From: Nocardia arthritidis NBRC 100137
GTDB lineage: Bacteria; Actinomycetota; Actinomycetes; Mycobacteriales; Mycobacteriaceae
DNA length: 64,000 bases
Direction of reading: 5' to 3'
Assembly: GCF_001612765.1 (NCBI RefSeq)
Contig: NZ_BDBB01000020.1
Coordinates: 1-64,000, forward strand
Shown here: positions 18,029 through 27,388 of the stretch, in pieces
Layout of the letters: each line of letters starts with the position of its first letter
How positions within the stretch are numbered: position 1 is the stretch's first letter
Program-made: the position numbers and the translations under genes
Notes under the pieces: generated by a model
What the model was told of the DNA's origin: nothing
Seen by the model: only the letters and a program-made list of their open reading frames with translations
Databases searched by the model: none

Positions 18029-18432
18029 TCGGTCACCGTGGGCATCGCGGTGAGGAACGGCCGCACCTCGAGCCACTCCTGCACCGGCTTCCCGCCCGCA
18101 CCGGGCGCCGCGGACAGCTCGGCGGCCAGCTCGAGTGCGCGCTCGTAGGTCTCGACATCGATCACCATCCAGCCGGCGATCAGGTCTTTCGTCTCGGCGA
18201 ACGGTCCGTCGGTGACCGGTGGGCGGCCCTCGTCGTCCGAGCGGACGAACGTGCCCTGCGGGGAGAGCGCTTGGCTGTCGACGAACTCTCCGGTGGCCTC
18301 GAGCCGCGCGGCGAAGTCCTGCATGTACTGCACATGGGCCGCCAGTTCCTCCGGGGTCCACTGATCCATCTGCACGTCGTTGACCGGTGCCGGTGCGCCG
18401 CGGTAGTGCTTGAGCAGCAGGTATTTGGCCAT
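18025..18432 (-). CDS. YCII-related (DGPF) protein
   Basis: 135-residue small ferredoxin-like-fold protein. The family hallmark DGPFAETKDLIAGWMVIDV is present near residue 75, with KYLLLKHYRG at the N-terminus and a C-terminal EVRPF segment. Function of the family is unknown; it is the constant companion of ECF42 sigma factors. The transcript carries AAGGAGA before tandem ATGs at 18435 and 18432; the second has better spacing. It overlaps the sigma gene by four bases downstream. Confidence 0.88.
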   Translation of the reverse strand: MAKYLLLKHYRGAPAPVNDVQMDQWTPEELAAHVQYMQDFAARLEATGEFVDSQALSPQGTFVRSDDEGRPPVTDGPFAETKDLIAGWMVIDVETYERALELAAELSAAPGAGGKPVQEWLEVRPFLTAMPTVTE

Positions 18433-18477
18433 CATCTTCTCCTTGAAGTGGTAGGGCCCATTCTGGTCGCATCGATC

Positions 18478-18975
18478 TCAGGCGTGCCGGCGTTCGGCCC
18501 GTTGCCGGATCAGCTCCTCGACCGCGGTGGGCAGAGTGTCTTCGAAGTCGATGAGTTTTGCCCAGGTCGGGGTGACGACGATCCGCACCATGCCGTCGTA
18601 GAGCGAGCGGACCTCGGCCTCCCACTCGACACGCTGCTCGGGTGTCATCTCGTAGCTGCCGTTCATCCGCAGATACTCGTCCGGGATGCCGTCGACGACG
18701 TCCAGCTCGGCCCGCCCGCGGAGGAGCAGGATCTTCGGCGGGTGAACCTCGGTGTCGATGGTCAGGGCAACCATCGAGTTCTCGCGCAGGGCGGGCAGCT
18801 TGCGGGCGTTCTTCGTGGTGCACAGGACGATCTCCGAGCCGTTCCAGGTGAAGGCGATCGGGATGCTGCGCGGCGTGCCATCCGTCGCGACGTAGGCCAG
18901 GCGGGTCAGGTCGCGGGCCAGCAGCTCCTGGCTGATCGGTCGGTTCAGGATCTCGGTGATCTCGGTCGGTCGCAT
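18478..18975 (-). CDS. pyridoxamine 5'-phosphate oxidase family (split-barrel flavin) protein
   Basis: 165 residues with a split beta-barrel. LAYVATDGTPRSIPIAFTWNG and the following IVLCTTKNARKLPAL are typical of actinobacterial PPOX-class F420- or FMN-binding proteins. It probably binds a flavin or deazaflavin and acts on small substrates. ATG 18975 has GGAGGAG eight bases upstream. It is the first gene of the operon leading into the DGPF and sigma genes, directly behind an ECF42-like promoter, so it belongs to the sigma factor's own regulon. Confidence 0.82.
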   Translation of the reverse strand: MRPTEITEILNRPISQELLARDLTRLAYVATDGTPRSIPIAFTWNGSEIVLCTTKNARKLPALRENSMVALTIDTEVHPPKILLLRGRAELDVVDGIPDEYLRMNGSYEMTPEQRVEWEAEVRSLYDGMVRIVVTPTWAKLIDFEDTLPTAVEELIRQRAERRHA

Positions 18976-19035
18976 GGTGATCGCTCCTCCGTCGGCGTTG
19001 TCGAGCGGCATGTCCGTGGCCGCTCGTATCCCTGG

Positions 19036-19062
19036 GACGGAGCCGGCCGGAGGTTCTCGACA
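19036..19062 (-). promoter_or_regulatory. ECF42-like promoter of the PPOX-YCII-sigma operon
   Basis: On the minus strand TGTCGA (19062-19057), a 17-base spacer and CGTC (19039-19036) lie about 60 bases before the PPOX start. ECF42 sigmas are reported to recognise TGTCGA at -35 and CG(A/T)C at -10. This supports autoregulation. Confidence 0.65.
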
Positions 19063-19227
19063 TCCGAGGCGGGTGCGGACGGGACCGTAAACGCCGGATG
19101 AGCCGCCGCTACCGGAGCACCGCGCCATACCCGTCCGACTCGAGACCGTCGCGCCGCGTGGCGGCCGGCAGTTGGGAGCGGATCTGGATGTCGGTTTCAG
19201 CGCCATTCGCCGATAGCCTTCACCTCC

Positions 19228-20058
19228 ATGCCATCTTCTGGTTCGCACTCGCACGACATCCGCGCCGTCGCCTTCGATTGGCGAGGCACTCTCGTCTCGG
19301 AACTTTCGCCGCAACGCTGGACTCAGGAAGCACTGCGACGGGCCGGTCGCCGACACGACGACGACGCCGCCGTCGCCCTCCTAGAGGACCTTCGAACAGC
19401 CGCAGGCCAGCCGAACCGCCTGCAATCACCGCAGGGAAACACGAGCGCTGCTCGTCACCGGGAGACCTACTACGCGGTGTTCGTGGATGCGGGACTCGAC
19501 ACCGAACTCTCCGACGCGCTCTTCGCAGTGGATTCCGACCCGACATACAACTATTTCGCCGCCGACGCTGCGGCCACTCTCACCAATCTGTTCGAGGAGG
19601 GCTACAAGATAGGGGTGCTCAGCAACATTCACTTCGACATCCGGCCCTTCTTCGCCGAGGCAGGGTTGTCCGATTTGATCGAAACTTTCGTCCTGTCGAA
19701 CGAGCACGGGATCCAGAAGCCCGACCCTGCCATATTCCGCCTGACGTGCGGGCGGCTCGGCACTCGCCCCGAGGAAACCCTCATGGTCGGAGACCGGCCT
19801 TCCCGCGATGGCGCAGCCGTGGAGGTCGGGATGCCGACCCTGCTCGTCCCGTCTTTGACCGATCCTCAGCGGCGTCAACTCCACCTGGTCGGCAACGCCC
19901 TCGGTATCAATCATGTGGCGGGCGAATTCGATGTCCCAGGTTCGGAGGGGTTCGCCGACATCGCGGAGCGCCGGACCACCCGGCCGACCTCGGCGCGCAA
20001 CACCGCGCGCGGCGTCCACCCTCCTCGAGGCCGGCGTCACGGCAGAATGATCGGATGA
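19228..20058 (+). CDS. HAD family hydrolase with altered motif I
   Basis: 276-residue haloacid-dehalogenase-fold protein. Motif I reads FDWRGTLV: the nucleophile D17 is present, but the usual second aspartate (DxD) is R19. Motif II is VLSNIH, motif III is in IQKPDPAIF and motif IV is VGDRPSRDG, all well kept. The loss of the acid/base aspartate argues against ordinary phosphatase chemistry; it may be a dehalogenase-like, mutase-like or regulatory member. The C-terminal 30 residues are low-complexity Arg/Pro. Its end overlaps the upstream region of the lipoprotein gene. Confidence 0.82.
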   Translation: MPSSGSHSHDIRAVAFDWRGTLVSELSPQRWTQEALRRAGRRHDDDAAVALLEDLRTAAGQPNRLQSPQGNTSAARHRETYYAVFVDAGLDTELSDALFAVDSDPTYNYFAADAAATLTNLFEEGYKIGVLSNIHFDIRPFFAEAGLSDLIETFVLSNEHGIQKPDPAIFRLTCGRLGTRPEETLMVGDRPSRDGAAVEVGMPTLLVPSLTDPQRRQLHLVGNALGINHVAGEFDVPGSEGFADIAERRTTRPTSARNTARGVHPPRGRRHGRMIG

Positions 20059-20099
20059 TTGCGGGGATCGACGGCTCATGTTCAACTCGAGGCCAACTG

Positions 20100-21698
20100 A
20101 TGATCAGGCTCGGACGGTACGCATCGCTGGTGAGAACGCACCACGGGACCCGAAGCCCACTGGTCGTGGTCGTCGTGTGCGCGACCGCCGCTCTGTCGGC
20201 TTGCTCGTCATCGAGTTCGGAGGCTGACTTCACCGCCACCAGAGATCAGCCCTTGGTGATCTCGCTGGACGACCTGCTGGCCGAGACCGGCGGCAGCGCC
20301 GCGGTCGGGATCGCCGATCCGCAGCACGGCGCGATTACCCGGCGCACCGACGGTGCGGTGGTGTACACGCCGGAGGCCGGGTACACCGGCTCCGACAGCA
20401 TCACCGTGACCACCACCGACGCCGTGAAGTTGTTCACCCCCGATATTCCGCCGTTCGGTGAGTTCGGTGGCGTGAGCCTGCAGGGCAGCGGATACGGGTC
20501 GGCGTTCACGCCGGTGCCCGGATCGACCGACGAGTTCTATGGTCTCACCGACCGCGGGCCGAATGTGGACGGCAGAGGCAAGAACGAGAAGCTCGTTCCC
20601 GCACCGACATTCACGCCCAGCATCGCCAAGTTCAAGCTGGTCGGCACCAAGGCGGTGCTGGAAAGCGTCATCCCCTTGAAGAACTCGGCGGGCCGCCCGT
20701 TCAACGGCCTGGTCGACACCTCCGCCGGCACCGGCGAGACCATGCGCGACCTCAACGGCGCTGTCCTGCCGCCCACTGATCACGGCCTCGACACCGAGGG
20801 CCTGGTTGCCATGCCCGACGGCAGCTTCTGGGTGTCCGACGAGTACGGGCCGTTCCTTGTGCATTTCGACGCCGACGGCACCGAGCTGGAACGGCTGGCG
20901 CCGGGCCGAGGTCTGCCCAAGGAGCTTTCGTTGCGCGCTCCCAATCAGGGTATGGAGGGGCTCACCGTCACGCCGGACGGCGGCACCCTAATCGGCATCA
21001 TGCAGAGCGCATTGAACGAGCCGGGTGTCGCGTCGACGCGCGAGGTGCCCATGACCCGGATCGTCACCGTGGATCTGAAGACCCGGGAGGTCGGAGAATT
21101 CGTCTATCCGCTGGAGGAGCCGAAGCAGAAGCTCGCGGTCTCCGAGATCACGGCGCTGAGCAACACCACCTTCCTGGTCGACGAGCGCGACGGAAACAAA
21201 ACGCCCGAGGCGAACAAGAAGTTGTGGACCATCGACATCACCGGTGCCACCGATATCGGACCGCGGGCGAAGGTTGAGGGAACGCAATACGATCCGGAGC
21301 TGGGCCTGGTCGTGGACGGGAAGCCACTGGAACTCCTAGTCGGTGCCGTGTCCACCGCCGATGGCGTCGCCACGCTGCGGAAGGCGGGCATCACGCCTGT
21401 CGCCAAGAAGTCCGGCCTGGACCTCGGCGGCCTGCTGGACGGCCTGAACGCCGACGGCAAGTTCTTCGGCCACGACAAGATCGAGGGCGTTGCCACCCGT
21501 GACGGGGGCAAGACCCTTTACATCGCCGCCGACAGCGACTTCGGCGTCGAGGCCGCCACCGGCGATCGGCCGCCGTTCGGACTGAAGGCGAAACTCCTCG
21601 CCAACGGCATGCAGGACACCGGTGAGGTGCTGATGGTCGACACCGCCGCACTACCCGCCGAGACGCACGCGCGGACGATCACGATCACGGTGAAGTAG
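20100..21698 (+). CDS. esterase-like phytase-family lipoprotein
   Basis: 532-residue exported lipoprotein. A basic start and hydrophobic VVVVVCATA lead to the lipobox LSAC, with lipidated cysteine C35. Residues about 50-105 form a cadherin/Ig-like repeat (VYTPEAGYTGSDSITVTTTD). The remainder matches the phytase-like beta-propeller domain, with DRGPNVDGRG, HGLDTEGLV, FWVSDEYGPFLVHF and NQGMEGLTVTPDGGTL. It likely acts at the outer face of the membrane as a phosphoesterase or esterase. ATG 20100 has GAGG seven bases upstream; ATG 20055 is in frame but overlaps the HAD gene. Confidence 0.85.
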   Translation: MIRLGRYASLVRTHHGTRSPLVVVVVCATAALSACSSSSSEADFTATRDQPLVISLDDLLAETGGSAAVGIADPQHGAITRRTDGAVVYTPEAGYTGSDSITVTTTDAVKLFTPDIPPFGEFGGVSLQGSGYGSAFTPVPGSTDEFYGLTDRGPNVDGRGKNEKLVPAPTFTPSIAKFKLVGTKAVLESVIPLKNSAGRPFNGLVDTSAGTGETMRDLNGAVLPPTDHGLDTEGLVAMPDGSFWVSDEYGPFLVHFDADGTELERLAPGRGLPKELSLRAPNQGMEGLTVTPDGGTLIGIMQSALNEPGVASTREVPMTRIVTVDLKTREVGEFVYPLEEPKQKLAVSEITALSNTTFLVDERDGNKTPEANKKLWTIDITGATDIGPRAKVEGTQYDPELGLVVDGKPLELLVGAVSTADGVATLRKAGITPVAKKSGLDLGGLLDGLNADGKFFGHDKIEGVATRDGGKTLYIAADSDFGVEAATGDRPPFGLKAKLLANGMQDTGEVLMVDTAALPAETHARTITITVK

Positions 21699-21785
21699 AT
21701 CGCACCGGGCTCCACTTCGTTCCGGCAAGCTGCACGACACCTCCGAAGTTCGGATCACCACGCGCCCTGTCCCGCGGCGGGTAGC

Positions 21786-22244
21786 TCAGCAGTGGTTCTG
21801 CAGCTCGATCCTGGTTACGGCCTGAAATGCCTGTGGTGAAAAGGTTTTCTCGTCGTGGTGGTCTCTGTCCATATCCCAGTGGTATTGGACAGCCGAGGAA
21901 GGCAGGTTGATGACGAACTTGCCGATATCGCCGCCGGGTGGCTTGTCGTTGATGATGTTGCCGAGATAGACGTGGTTCGCGTCGAACAGGGCGGCGTGCA
22001 TGAGCCAGGCATCGTTGTCGGAACCACTGGTGACGAGAGCATGGAATTCCGCGATGCCGTCGTTGTGCAAGATCCAGCGCGCGCCGTGGAACATCGTGCA
22101 GTCGCCGGCCTTGATGTCGTGGTCCCAGGTGAAGACCTTCTCTGAATCGGCATGGGCGGCGGGCATGGACGCGACGGCGGTTCCGGCGGCCAAGCCGACG
22201 CACACGGCGAGCCGGATCAAGACGTGGCGATACATTGCGGTCAT
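21786..22244 (-). CDS. small secreted protein (DUF6294-like)
   Basis: 152 residues with a signal peptide (RLAVCVGLAAGTAVASMPAAHA) and a mature beta-rich domain starting KVFTWDHDIKAGDCTMFHGARW. Two conserved-looking cysteines sit at DCTMF and the C-terminal NHC. It resembles a family of small secreted actinobacterial proteins of unknown function; I name DUF6294 from memory with moderate confidence. GGGGAG seven bases before ATG 22244 supports the start. It lies just downstream of the caspase-NTPase gene on the same strand, but there is no evidence that they are linked. Confidence 0.7.
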   Translation of the reverse strand: MTAMYRHVLIRLAVCVGLAAGTAVASMPAAHADSEKVFTWDHDIKAGDCTMFHGARWILHNDGIAEFHALVTSGSDNDAWLMHAALFDANHVYLGNIINDKPPGGDIGKFVINLPSSAVQYHWDMDRDHHDEKTFSPQAFQAVTRIELQNHC

Positions 22245-22307
22245 CGTGGCGCTCCCCAGGAATAGTAAGTCTCCCTGACTAAATTATCGGCGCCCGTCCG
22301 GTGATCG

Positions 22308-25190
22308 TCAATAGCCGTCGAGTTGGCTTGCCCCCACCGGGCCGCTTGCTCCCGGGTCGATTCGGGCTCGGGCTGTCCATTCTGCGACATCCCTGGTCAC
22401 CTCGATGGTTCCCCGGTCATTCGGACCGTAGAGCCGCCGCCAGATCTCCGGTAGATCGAAACCGAGTTCCAGTGCGGCGGCGTAGCTTCCGTGCACGGCG
22501 TAGAACTGGGCCAGGTTCCGCCGGGTCATGAGAGTGAACGGATGCTCTGTGCCGGAAACCTTCTCGCGCGTGGCCAGCACTTCGCGATACAAACGAGCGG
22601 CGCCACCCGGGTCACCGCAGACCGCGGTCCACCTGGCGAGATTGTCCTTGGCCCACATCGTGTCGGTGTGCTCGGGTCCGAGCACGCTTTCGCAGATCGG
22701 CACGAGTTCCAGCAACTGCCGGCGCGCTCGTTCCGGGTCACCGGCTTCGCCGACCCATCGGGCGTACTGGTCGCGGGAGCGCAGTACGTCGGGATGAGTC
22801 GAGCCGAGCAATCTTTCGAGTTCCGGCAGGAAGGCGGTGTACTGATCACGCGCACCGACGATGTCACCGGCTTGGCCGGTACTGAAGCCGAGATCGGCGC
22901 GGATCCGCAGCTTCTCCCGTTCGTCCCGCTCCAAGTCCAGCAGCTCGGTGAGCATTGTCACCGCCCCCTCGGGATCGCCCGTCTGGACGTGCCAGTTGGC
23001 CAGTTGCACGCGCGGCAGGAGAGTTCGCGGATGGTCGCGACCGAACATCGCTGTGCAATCCTCGACGAGCCCGGCGAACATCGCGCGCGCCGCGAATGGC
23101 TCACCGGCTTCGCCGGTCCATCGGGCCAAGCGGGCGCGGGCGGCCAACAGGTCCGGGTGTTCCGGCGGCAATGTGTCTTGGAAGGCCACCAGCCAGTTGG
23201 CCCAGGACGCTCGATTGTCGATCGGACGCCGGTGGGTGTCCGCGGCGTCCAGGAAAGCTACGGCGCCAGCGGAGTTTTCGCTGGCCAGATAGTGTCGGGG
23301 CGCCGCGGTGTGCGCGTAGGCATCGATCTCAGGACCGGTTACCGCGTCGAACGCGGCGGCGAGTGCGCTGTGCGCGTCGAACAGTGCGGTGGGCCATTGC
23401 GCGCACACGATCTGTCGCAGCGGGCCGGTGAACGCCGCGTGTGACAGTCCGACCCTCTCGTTATCCAGACCCGGATGGCCGCGTGCGACGAGCACGCCGA
23501 GGTCGACCACCACGTCGCGCAGTCGCGGCAACGGCACCGGCCACCCGAGCTGCTGGAGCGCTTCGCAGACCAGCGGCAGTGGCGCGGTCGGGCCGACGCC
23601 GACCGCGGCGAGCAGCGCGCCGACCGGCAGCGCGATCTCTTCGTGCACCCGACGCCGACGGGTCGCGTGGAACCTCGACGCCACCAGGGAACTCAGGTCC
23701 GCGCCGTCGATGTTCGTATCGCGCCGATCGATTTCGGTGATCAATCGCGGGATCAGCCATCCGCCGCGCACATCGTCGGGCAATTCGTGCAGCGTTCGGT
23801 CGAGCCGGTGGGGGATGGCGCCTTCGGTGAGGACCACCTCCGCCAGAACTTCTCGGACGGTGGGTGGTTGCAAGTGGACACGGCGGGCATGCGCGATATC
23901 CGGATGATCCACGACGTCGGTACCCGACCGGATGCCGACGATCACCCGGACGTGGCGCAGCCGCTCGTCGGTGGTCAACGTGGCGACGGCGGCGAGGACG
24001 CTGCTGCGGCATCCCTCTTCCGGCTGGTCGAGGCCGTCGATGAGGATGCGGATGCGTCGGCCCGCTTTCCGCATCCGATGCAGGGGCCGCACGATCTCGA
24101 TTTCGAAGGCGCTGAACCGCTCCAGGTCGGTCAGCTCCGCCCGCACCGCGCGGCGGACCGCGTCGAATTCGGCGCCGAACCGTGCGCCGAGTTGGTCGCA
24201 GAGTTCCAGAAGCACCGACTCGATGGTGCTCGTGACGTCCAGGAAGACGGCCGCGGTGATGAATTCGGCGGTCAACGCATCCAACGTCTCCACCAGGCCC
24301 GGCCGGATGAGCAGCGACATCAGTGTCGATTTCCCGGCCCCGGCCGGTCCGATCAACGCCTGCAATCGATCGCCGCCTGCTTCGACGATGTCGGCGAGGG
24401 TCTCCTGCACATGCGAGGTCAAAGAGACGCTGCGCACCAGATGATCCACCAACCCCGCCGCGGGTCTGCCGGTCACCGCGTCTCTGGAACGGGACCGGTT
24501 GGGCACCAGCCACAGGCCCTGGTCCCCGCGGCGCACCTGAGTGCCGTTGAAGGACAAATGCCGTGCGGTCTGCCGTTGGCACGCGCTGCTCAGCTCCGGC
24601 GTGAGATCGGCGCACAGCAGATTCGTTCCGCTGCCGGGTAGGCCGGTATCGAAAGTGCGCAACAGTGTTCGACTGAAACATCCGTCGTATGCGTTGCCGT
24701 CGTCCGATGCGACGAGCAATTCCATCCGTCCCGCGGTCTTCTCCAGCATCCGCACCCAGCGGTTCCCCGCGCCGATCGCGCCGGTGCCGGCCTCACACGC
24801 ATCGACGAGGACGATGAGCCCGTCCAGTGCCCGCGTATTGCCCAGTTGCTCGGCTACGGCATTGACCAGGTTGAAGCCGGAATCGGAATCCAGCGGCATT
24901 TCCGAGTCGGCGGCGAGTAGATAGAAGTCCTCGTCGTTGGCGGTGAACCCGTGACCGATGAAGGCGATCAACAGCGTCGCTCCCAGTTCGTCGGCCTGCT
25001 GGAACGCGGCTTTGACGCGCCGCTTGAGTTCGATGACCGTGGGGTCGACCAAGGGGCCGTCTCCGATCGGTAGCCAATGGCCGGCCGTGGTGAAGGCCGC
25101 GTAGAGCGCCGCGGCCAGCTCACCGGTGAACCCGAGTCACGGGAATGCCGCACACTCCGACGCGACAACCAGAGCCAGCCTCTCCGCCAT
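22308..25190 (-). pseudogene. caspase-like / STAND NTPase / TPR protein, interrupted by in-frame TGA
   Basis: If read through codon 18, the protein has 960 residues. A caspase-type peptidase domain comes first: restored numbering H80 in AFIGHGF and C132 in LVDACEAG give the His/Cys dyad. Then an NTPase domain, with Walker A IGPAGAGKST (about 280-289) and Walker B IRILIDGLDQ (about 380-390). The C-terminal third is helical repeats of TPR type, each beginning like HPDVLRSRDQYARWVGEAGD. From ATG 25190 the frame runs 17 codons (ending AAFP) into TGA 25139-25137, then continues in the same frame with LGFTGELAAALYAAF, clearly family sequence. An R codon CGA changed to TGA would explain it. TTG 25052 could restart translation with both catalytic residues retained. 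Confidence 0.85.
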
Positions 25191-25387
25191 GGAAGAACTA
25201 TCGGGCAGGGCGACCCACGGGCACAACAGCGCTCGGCGGTAAGGACTGTGCCGAACATGCCGGATACCGCGTCCGGAGGAGGATCCGCTGCACGCGTCAT
25301 GATCTTGTAGCCGGGACACCGCACTAGGTGCGGAGTGACTGCGACTTCACCCTGTACATCCACGAATAGAAACGTAGGTGACTGCCA

Positions 25388-26467
25388 ATGCCGAAAATCG
25401 TGTTGTTCGGCGCCACCGGGTACACCGGCCGCCTGACCGCGGAAGCTTTGATCGCCCGCGGGGCCGCACCCGTGCTGGCTGCCCGCAATGCCGCCGCGCT
25501 CGAGAAACTGGCCGCCGAGCTCGGTGGCGCGGAGACCGCGGTCGCCGACGTGACCGAGCCCGACTCGGTACGGGCCCTGCTGGACCGGGGCGACGTGCTG
25601 GTGACGACGGTCGGACCGTTTCTGCGATACGGCGGACCCGCGCTGGCCGCGGCCGTTGCGGCGGGCGCGCACTACTTCGACTCCACCGGCGAAGGCCCGT
25701 TCATCAGCAAGGTGTTCGACCGCGACGACGAGGCACGCAAGGCGGGGGTGGGTCTGTTGACCGCGTTCGGGTTCGACTTCGTGCCCGGCAACCTGGCCGC
25801 CGGTCTCGCCTTACGCGAAGCGCCCGACGCCGTCCGCGCGGACATCGGCTACTTCATCGCAGGCCCCGGCGTCAGCGGTGGCACTCGCGCGTCCATGGCC
25901 GGGATGCTGTTCGAACGCGGCTTCGCCCTCCGCGGCGGCCGGATCGCGCCCGAGCGCACCGGCTCACGGATCCGCACCTTCGACGTCGCCGGCCGCCCGC
26001 GTACGGGAGTATCGATTCCGGGATCGGAACATCTCGCGCTGAGCCGCGCCTACCCGCAGCTACGTGAGGCCGACGTCTACCTCGGCCTGCCGCCCGCGGC
26101 CGCTCGCGCCCTGCGGGCCGGCTCCTTGCTCACCGGCGCGGTCGCGCGGGTGGAGCCGGTGAAGCGGCTGGCCGAAGGCGCGCTGGAACGCGTCGTGAAG
26201 GGCTCGACCGGCGGCCCGGGGCGCGAAGCGCGGGCCCGCACGCGCTCTTGGGCAGTCGCCGAGGCATTCGACGACACCGGCCGCGTCCTGGCGTCGGTGA
26301 CCTTGGCCGGGGTGGATCCCTACGACTTCACCAGCGCGATCCTCGCCTGGGGTGCACAGGCCGCGCTGGAGGGCGGCCTGCTCGGCACCGGTGCGCTGGG
26401 CCCCGTCGACGCGTTCGGTCTGGAGGCGCTCACCGCCGGCGCGGCCGATGCGGGGTTCAGCCGGTAA
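25388..26467 (+). CDS. saccharopine dehydrogenase-like NAD(P)-binding protein (trans-acting enoyl reductase type)
   Basis: 359 residues. The N-terminal Rossmann fold opens with IVLFGATGYTGRLTAEAL (glycine motif at 8-14). FGFDFVPGNLAA near 135 and the C-terminal EVxDxTGRVLASVTLAGVDPYDFT-like region match the actinobacterial group that includes the trans-acting enoyl reductases of phthiocerol lipid synthesis, although most members are uncharacterised. Likely a cytoplasmic or membrane-associated oxidoreductase in lipid metabolism. It is divergent from the broken caspase gene and followed by a secreted protein gene. Confidence 0.83.
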   Translation: MPKIVLFGATGYTGRLTAEALIARGAAPVLAARNAAALEKLAAELGGAETAVADVTEPDSVRALLDRGDVLVTTVGPFLRYGGPALAAAVAAGAHYFDSTGEGPFISKVFDRDDEARKAGVGLLTAFGFDFVPGNLAAGLALREAPDAVRADIGYFIAGPGVSGGTRASMAGMLFERGFALRGGRIAPERTGSRIRTFDVAGRPRTGVSIPGSEHLALSRAYPQLREADVYLGLPPAAARALRAGSLLTGAVARVEPVKRLAEGALERVVKGSTGGPGREARARTRSWAVAEAFDDTGRVLASVTLAGVDPYDFTSAILAWGAQAALEGGLLGTGALGPVDAFGLEALTAGAADAGFSR

Positions 26468-26558
26468 AGGGGTTCGCCCGCGAACCGGCGTGACATTTTC
26501 GCGATCATTTCGTAATGTATCGGTGACCTATTCTCGACAGTAACCGGTAATCGACATA

Positions 26559-27206
26559 ATGCCTGGCCAACACCGCAAACGGACCGCAGCCCGGAAGCTC
26601 ACTGCTCTGGCTGTGTGCGGCGTCGCGGCCACCATCGCCGTCGTGCTGTGGGCGTCGATACGACCGGGCCCGGCCGCTCAACACGTCGCGGCGGCCGGTT
26701 CGCCGCCGTCGACCACTGTCGAAACCAGCGCGGTCCCGACCATCGTTCCGCCGCTGGTTCAGCCGGTGCCGGCCGCGGCGGCAGCCGAGCAATCGCCACC
26801 GTCAGCGAAGAGCGCCGAACCGCACCCGCCCCCACCACCCCCCTCCGTCCCGTGTTCGACGGAACTCGCCGGCACGAGGCCGCACGTGGCCAGGGTGGGC
26901 AACCTGCTCAAGATGACGTTCGGCGTCACCGACGTCGGTGGCGCGATCGGCCGTGCCGACGGCGACCACGGTGCCGGCCTGGCGCTCGATCTCATGACAT
27001 CCGATTCCGCGCGCGGCGACGCGATCGCCGAATTCGTGCTCGCCAACAAGCAACGTTTCGGTGTGACGTACGTGATCTGGCGGCAGCGGTACAACGACGG
27101 CAGCGGTTGGTCGTACCTGGAAGACCGCGGGAGCCCGACCGCCAATCACTACGACCATGTGCATGTGTCGTTCGAGAAGGCTGCCCAAGTGGACGTAACC
27201 TGCTGA
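26559..27206 (+). CDS. secreted/membrane-anchored M15-like domain protein
   Basis: 215 residues: basic N-terminus, one hydrophobic anchor (LTALAVCGVAATIAVVLW), a Pro/Ala/Ser-rich linker to about residue 95, then a compact domain. That domain carries GRADGDHGAGLALDLM, YVIWRQRYNDGSGW and SPTANHYDHVHVSF, matching the ARB_07466-like/M15 peptidase fold often found in mycobacterial cell-wall proteins and phage lysins. The His/Asp pattern (H in GDHG, D in ALDLM, final H in HVHVS) could hold zinc. Possible cell-wall peptidase; activity is not proven. Confidence 0.75.
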   Translation: MPGQHRKRTAARKLTALAVCGVAATIAVVLWASIRPGPAAQHVAAAGSPPSTTVETSAVPTIVPPLVQPVPAAAAAEQSPPSAKSAEPHPPPPPPSVPCSTELAGTRPHVARVGNLLKMTFGVTDVGGAIGRADGDHGAGLALDLMTSDSARGDAIAEFVLANKQRFGVTYVIWRQRYNDGSGWSYLEDRGSPTANHYDHVHVSFEKAAQVDVTC

Positions 27207-27388
27207 GTCGCACTGTATGCGTCAACGGGTTGCGAGCACTTCGACCGGCCTGTCCGCGCTTCGCGTAACCGCCCGCCTCGATCGACGTCACGACCTGGCG
27301 ATCTCACCGGTGGGTATCCGATCGCGGTGATATCGCGGCCCTCACTAGCATCGATACGGCGAGAATATCGAGGAATCCGAGGACTGCG

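Noticed and set aside
16883-19063. One long minus-strand frame covering sigma and PPOX regions
   Set aside because: It fuses the real sigma gene with antisense-like frames of the YCII and PPOX genes; three separate genes with overlaps and ribosome sites explain the DNA better.
23300-23460. A second break in the caspase-NTPase gene
   Set aside because: The frame is continuous from 25052 to 22308; alternative frames here are shadows.
23461-24681. Frames overlapping the caspase-NTPase gene on both strands
   Set aside because: They overlie the NTPase domain, whose Walker motifs are in the annotated frame.
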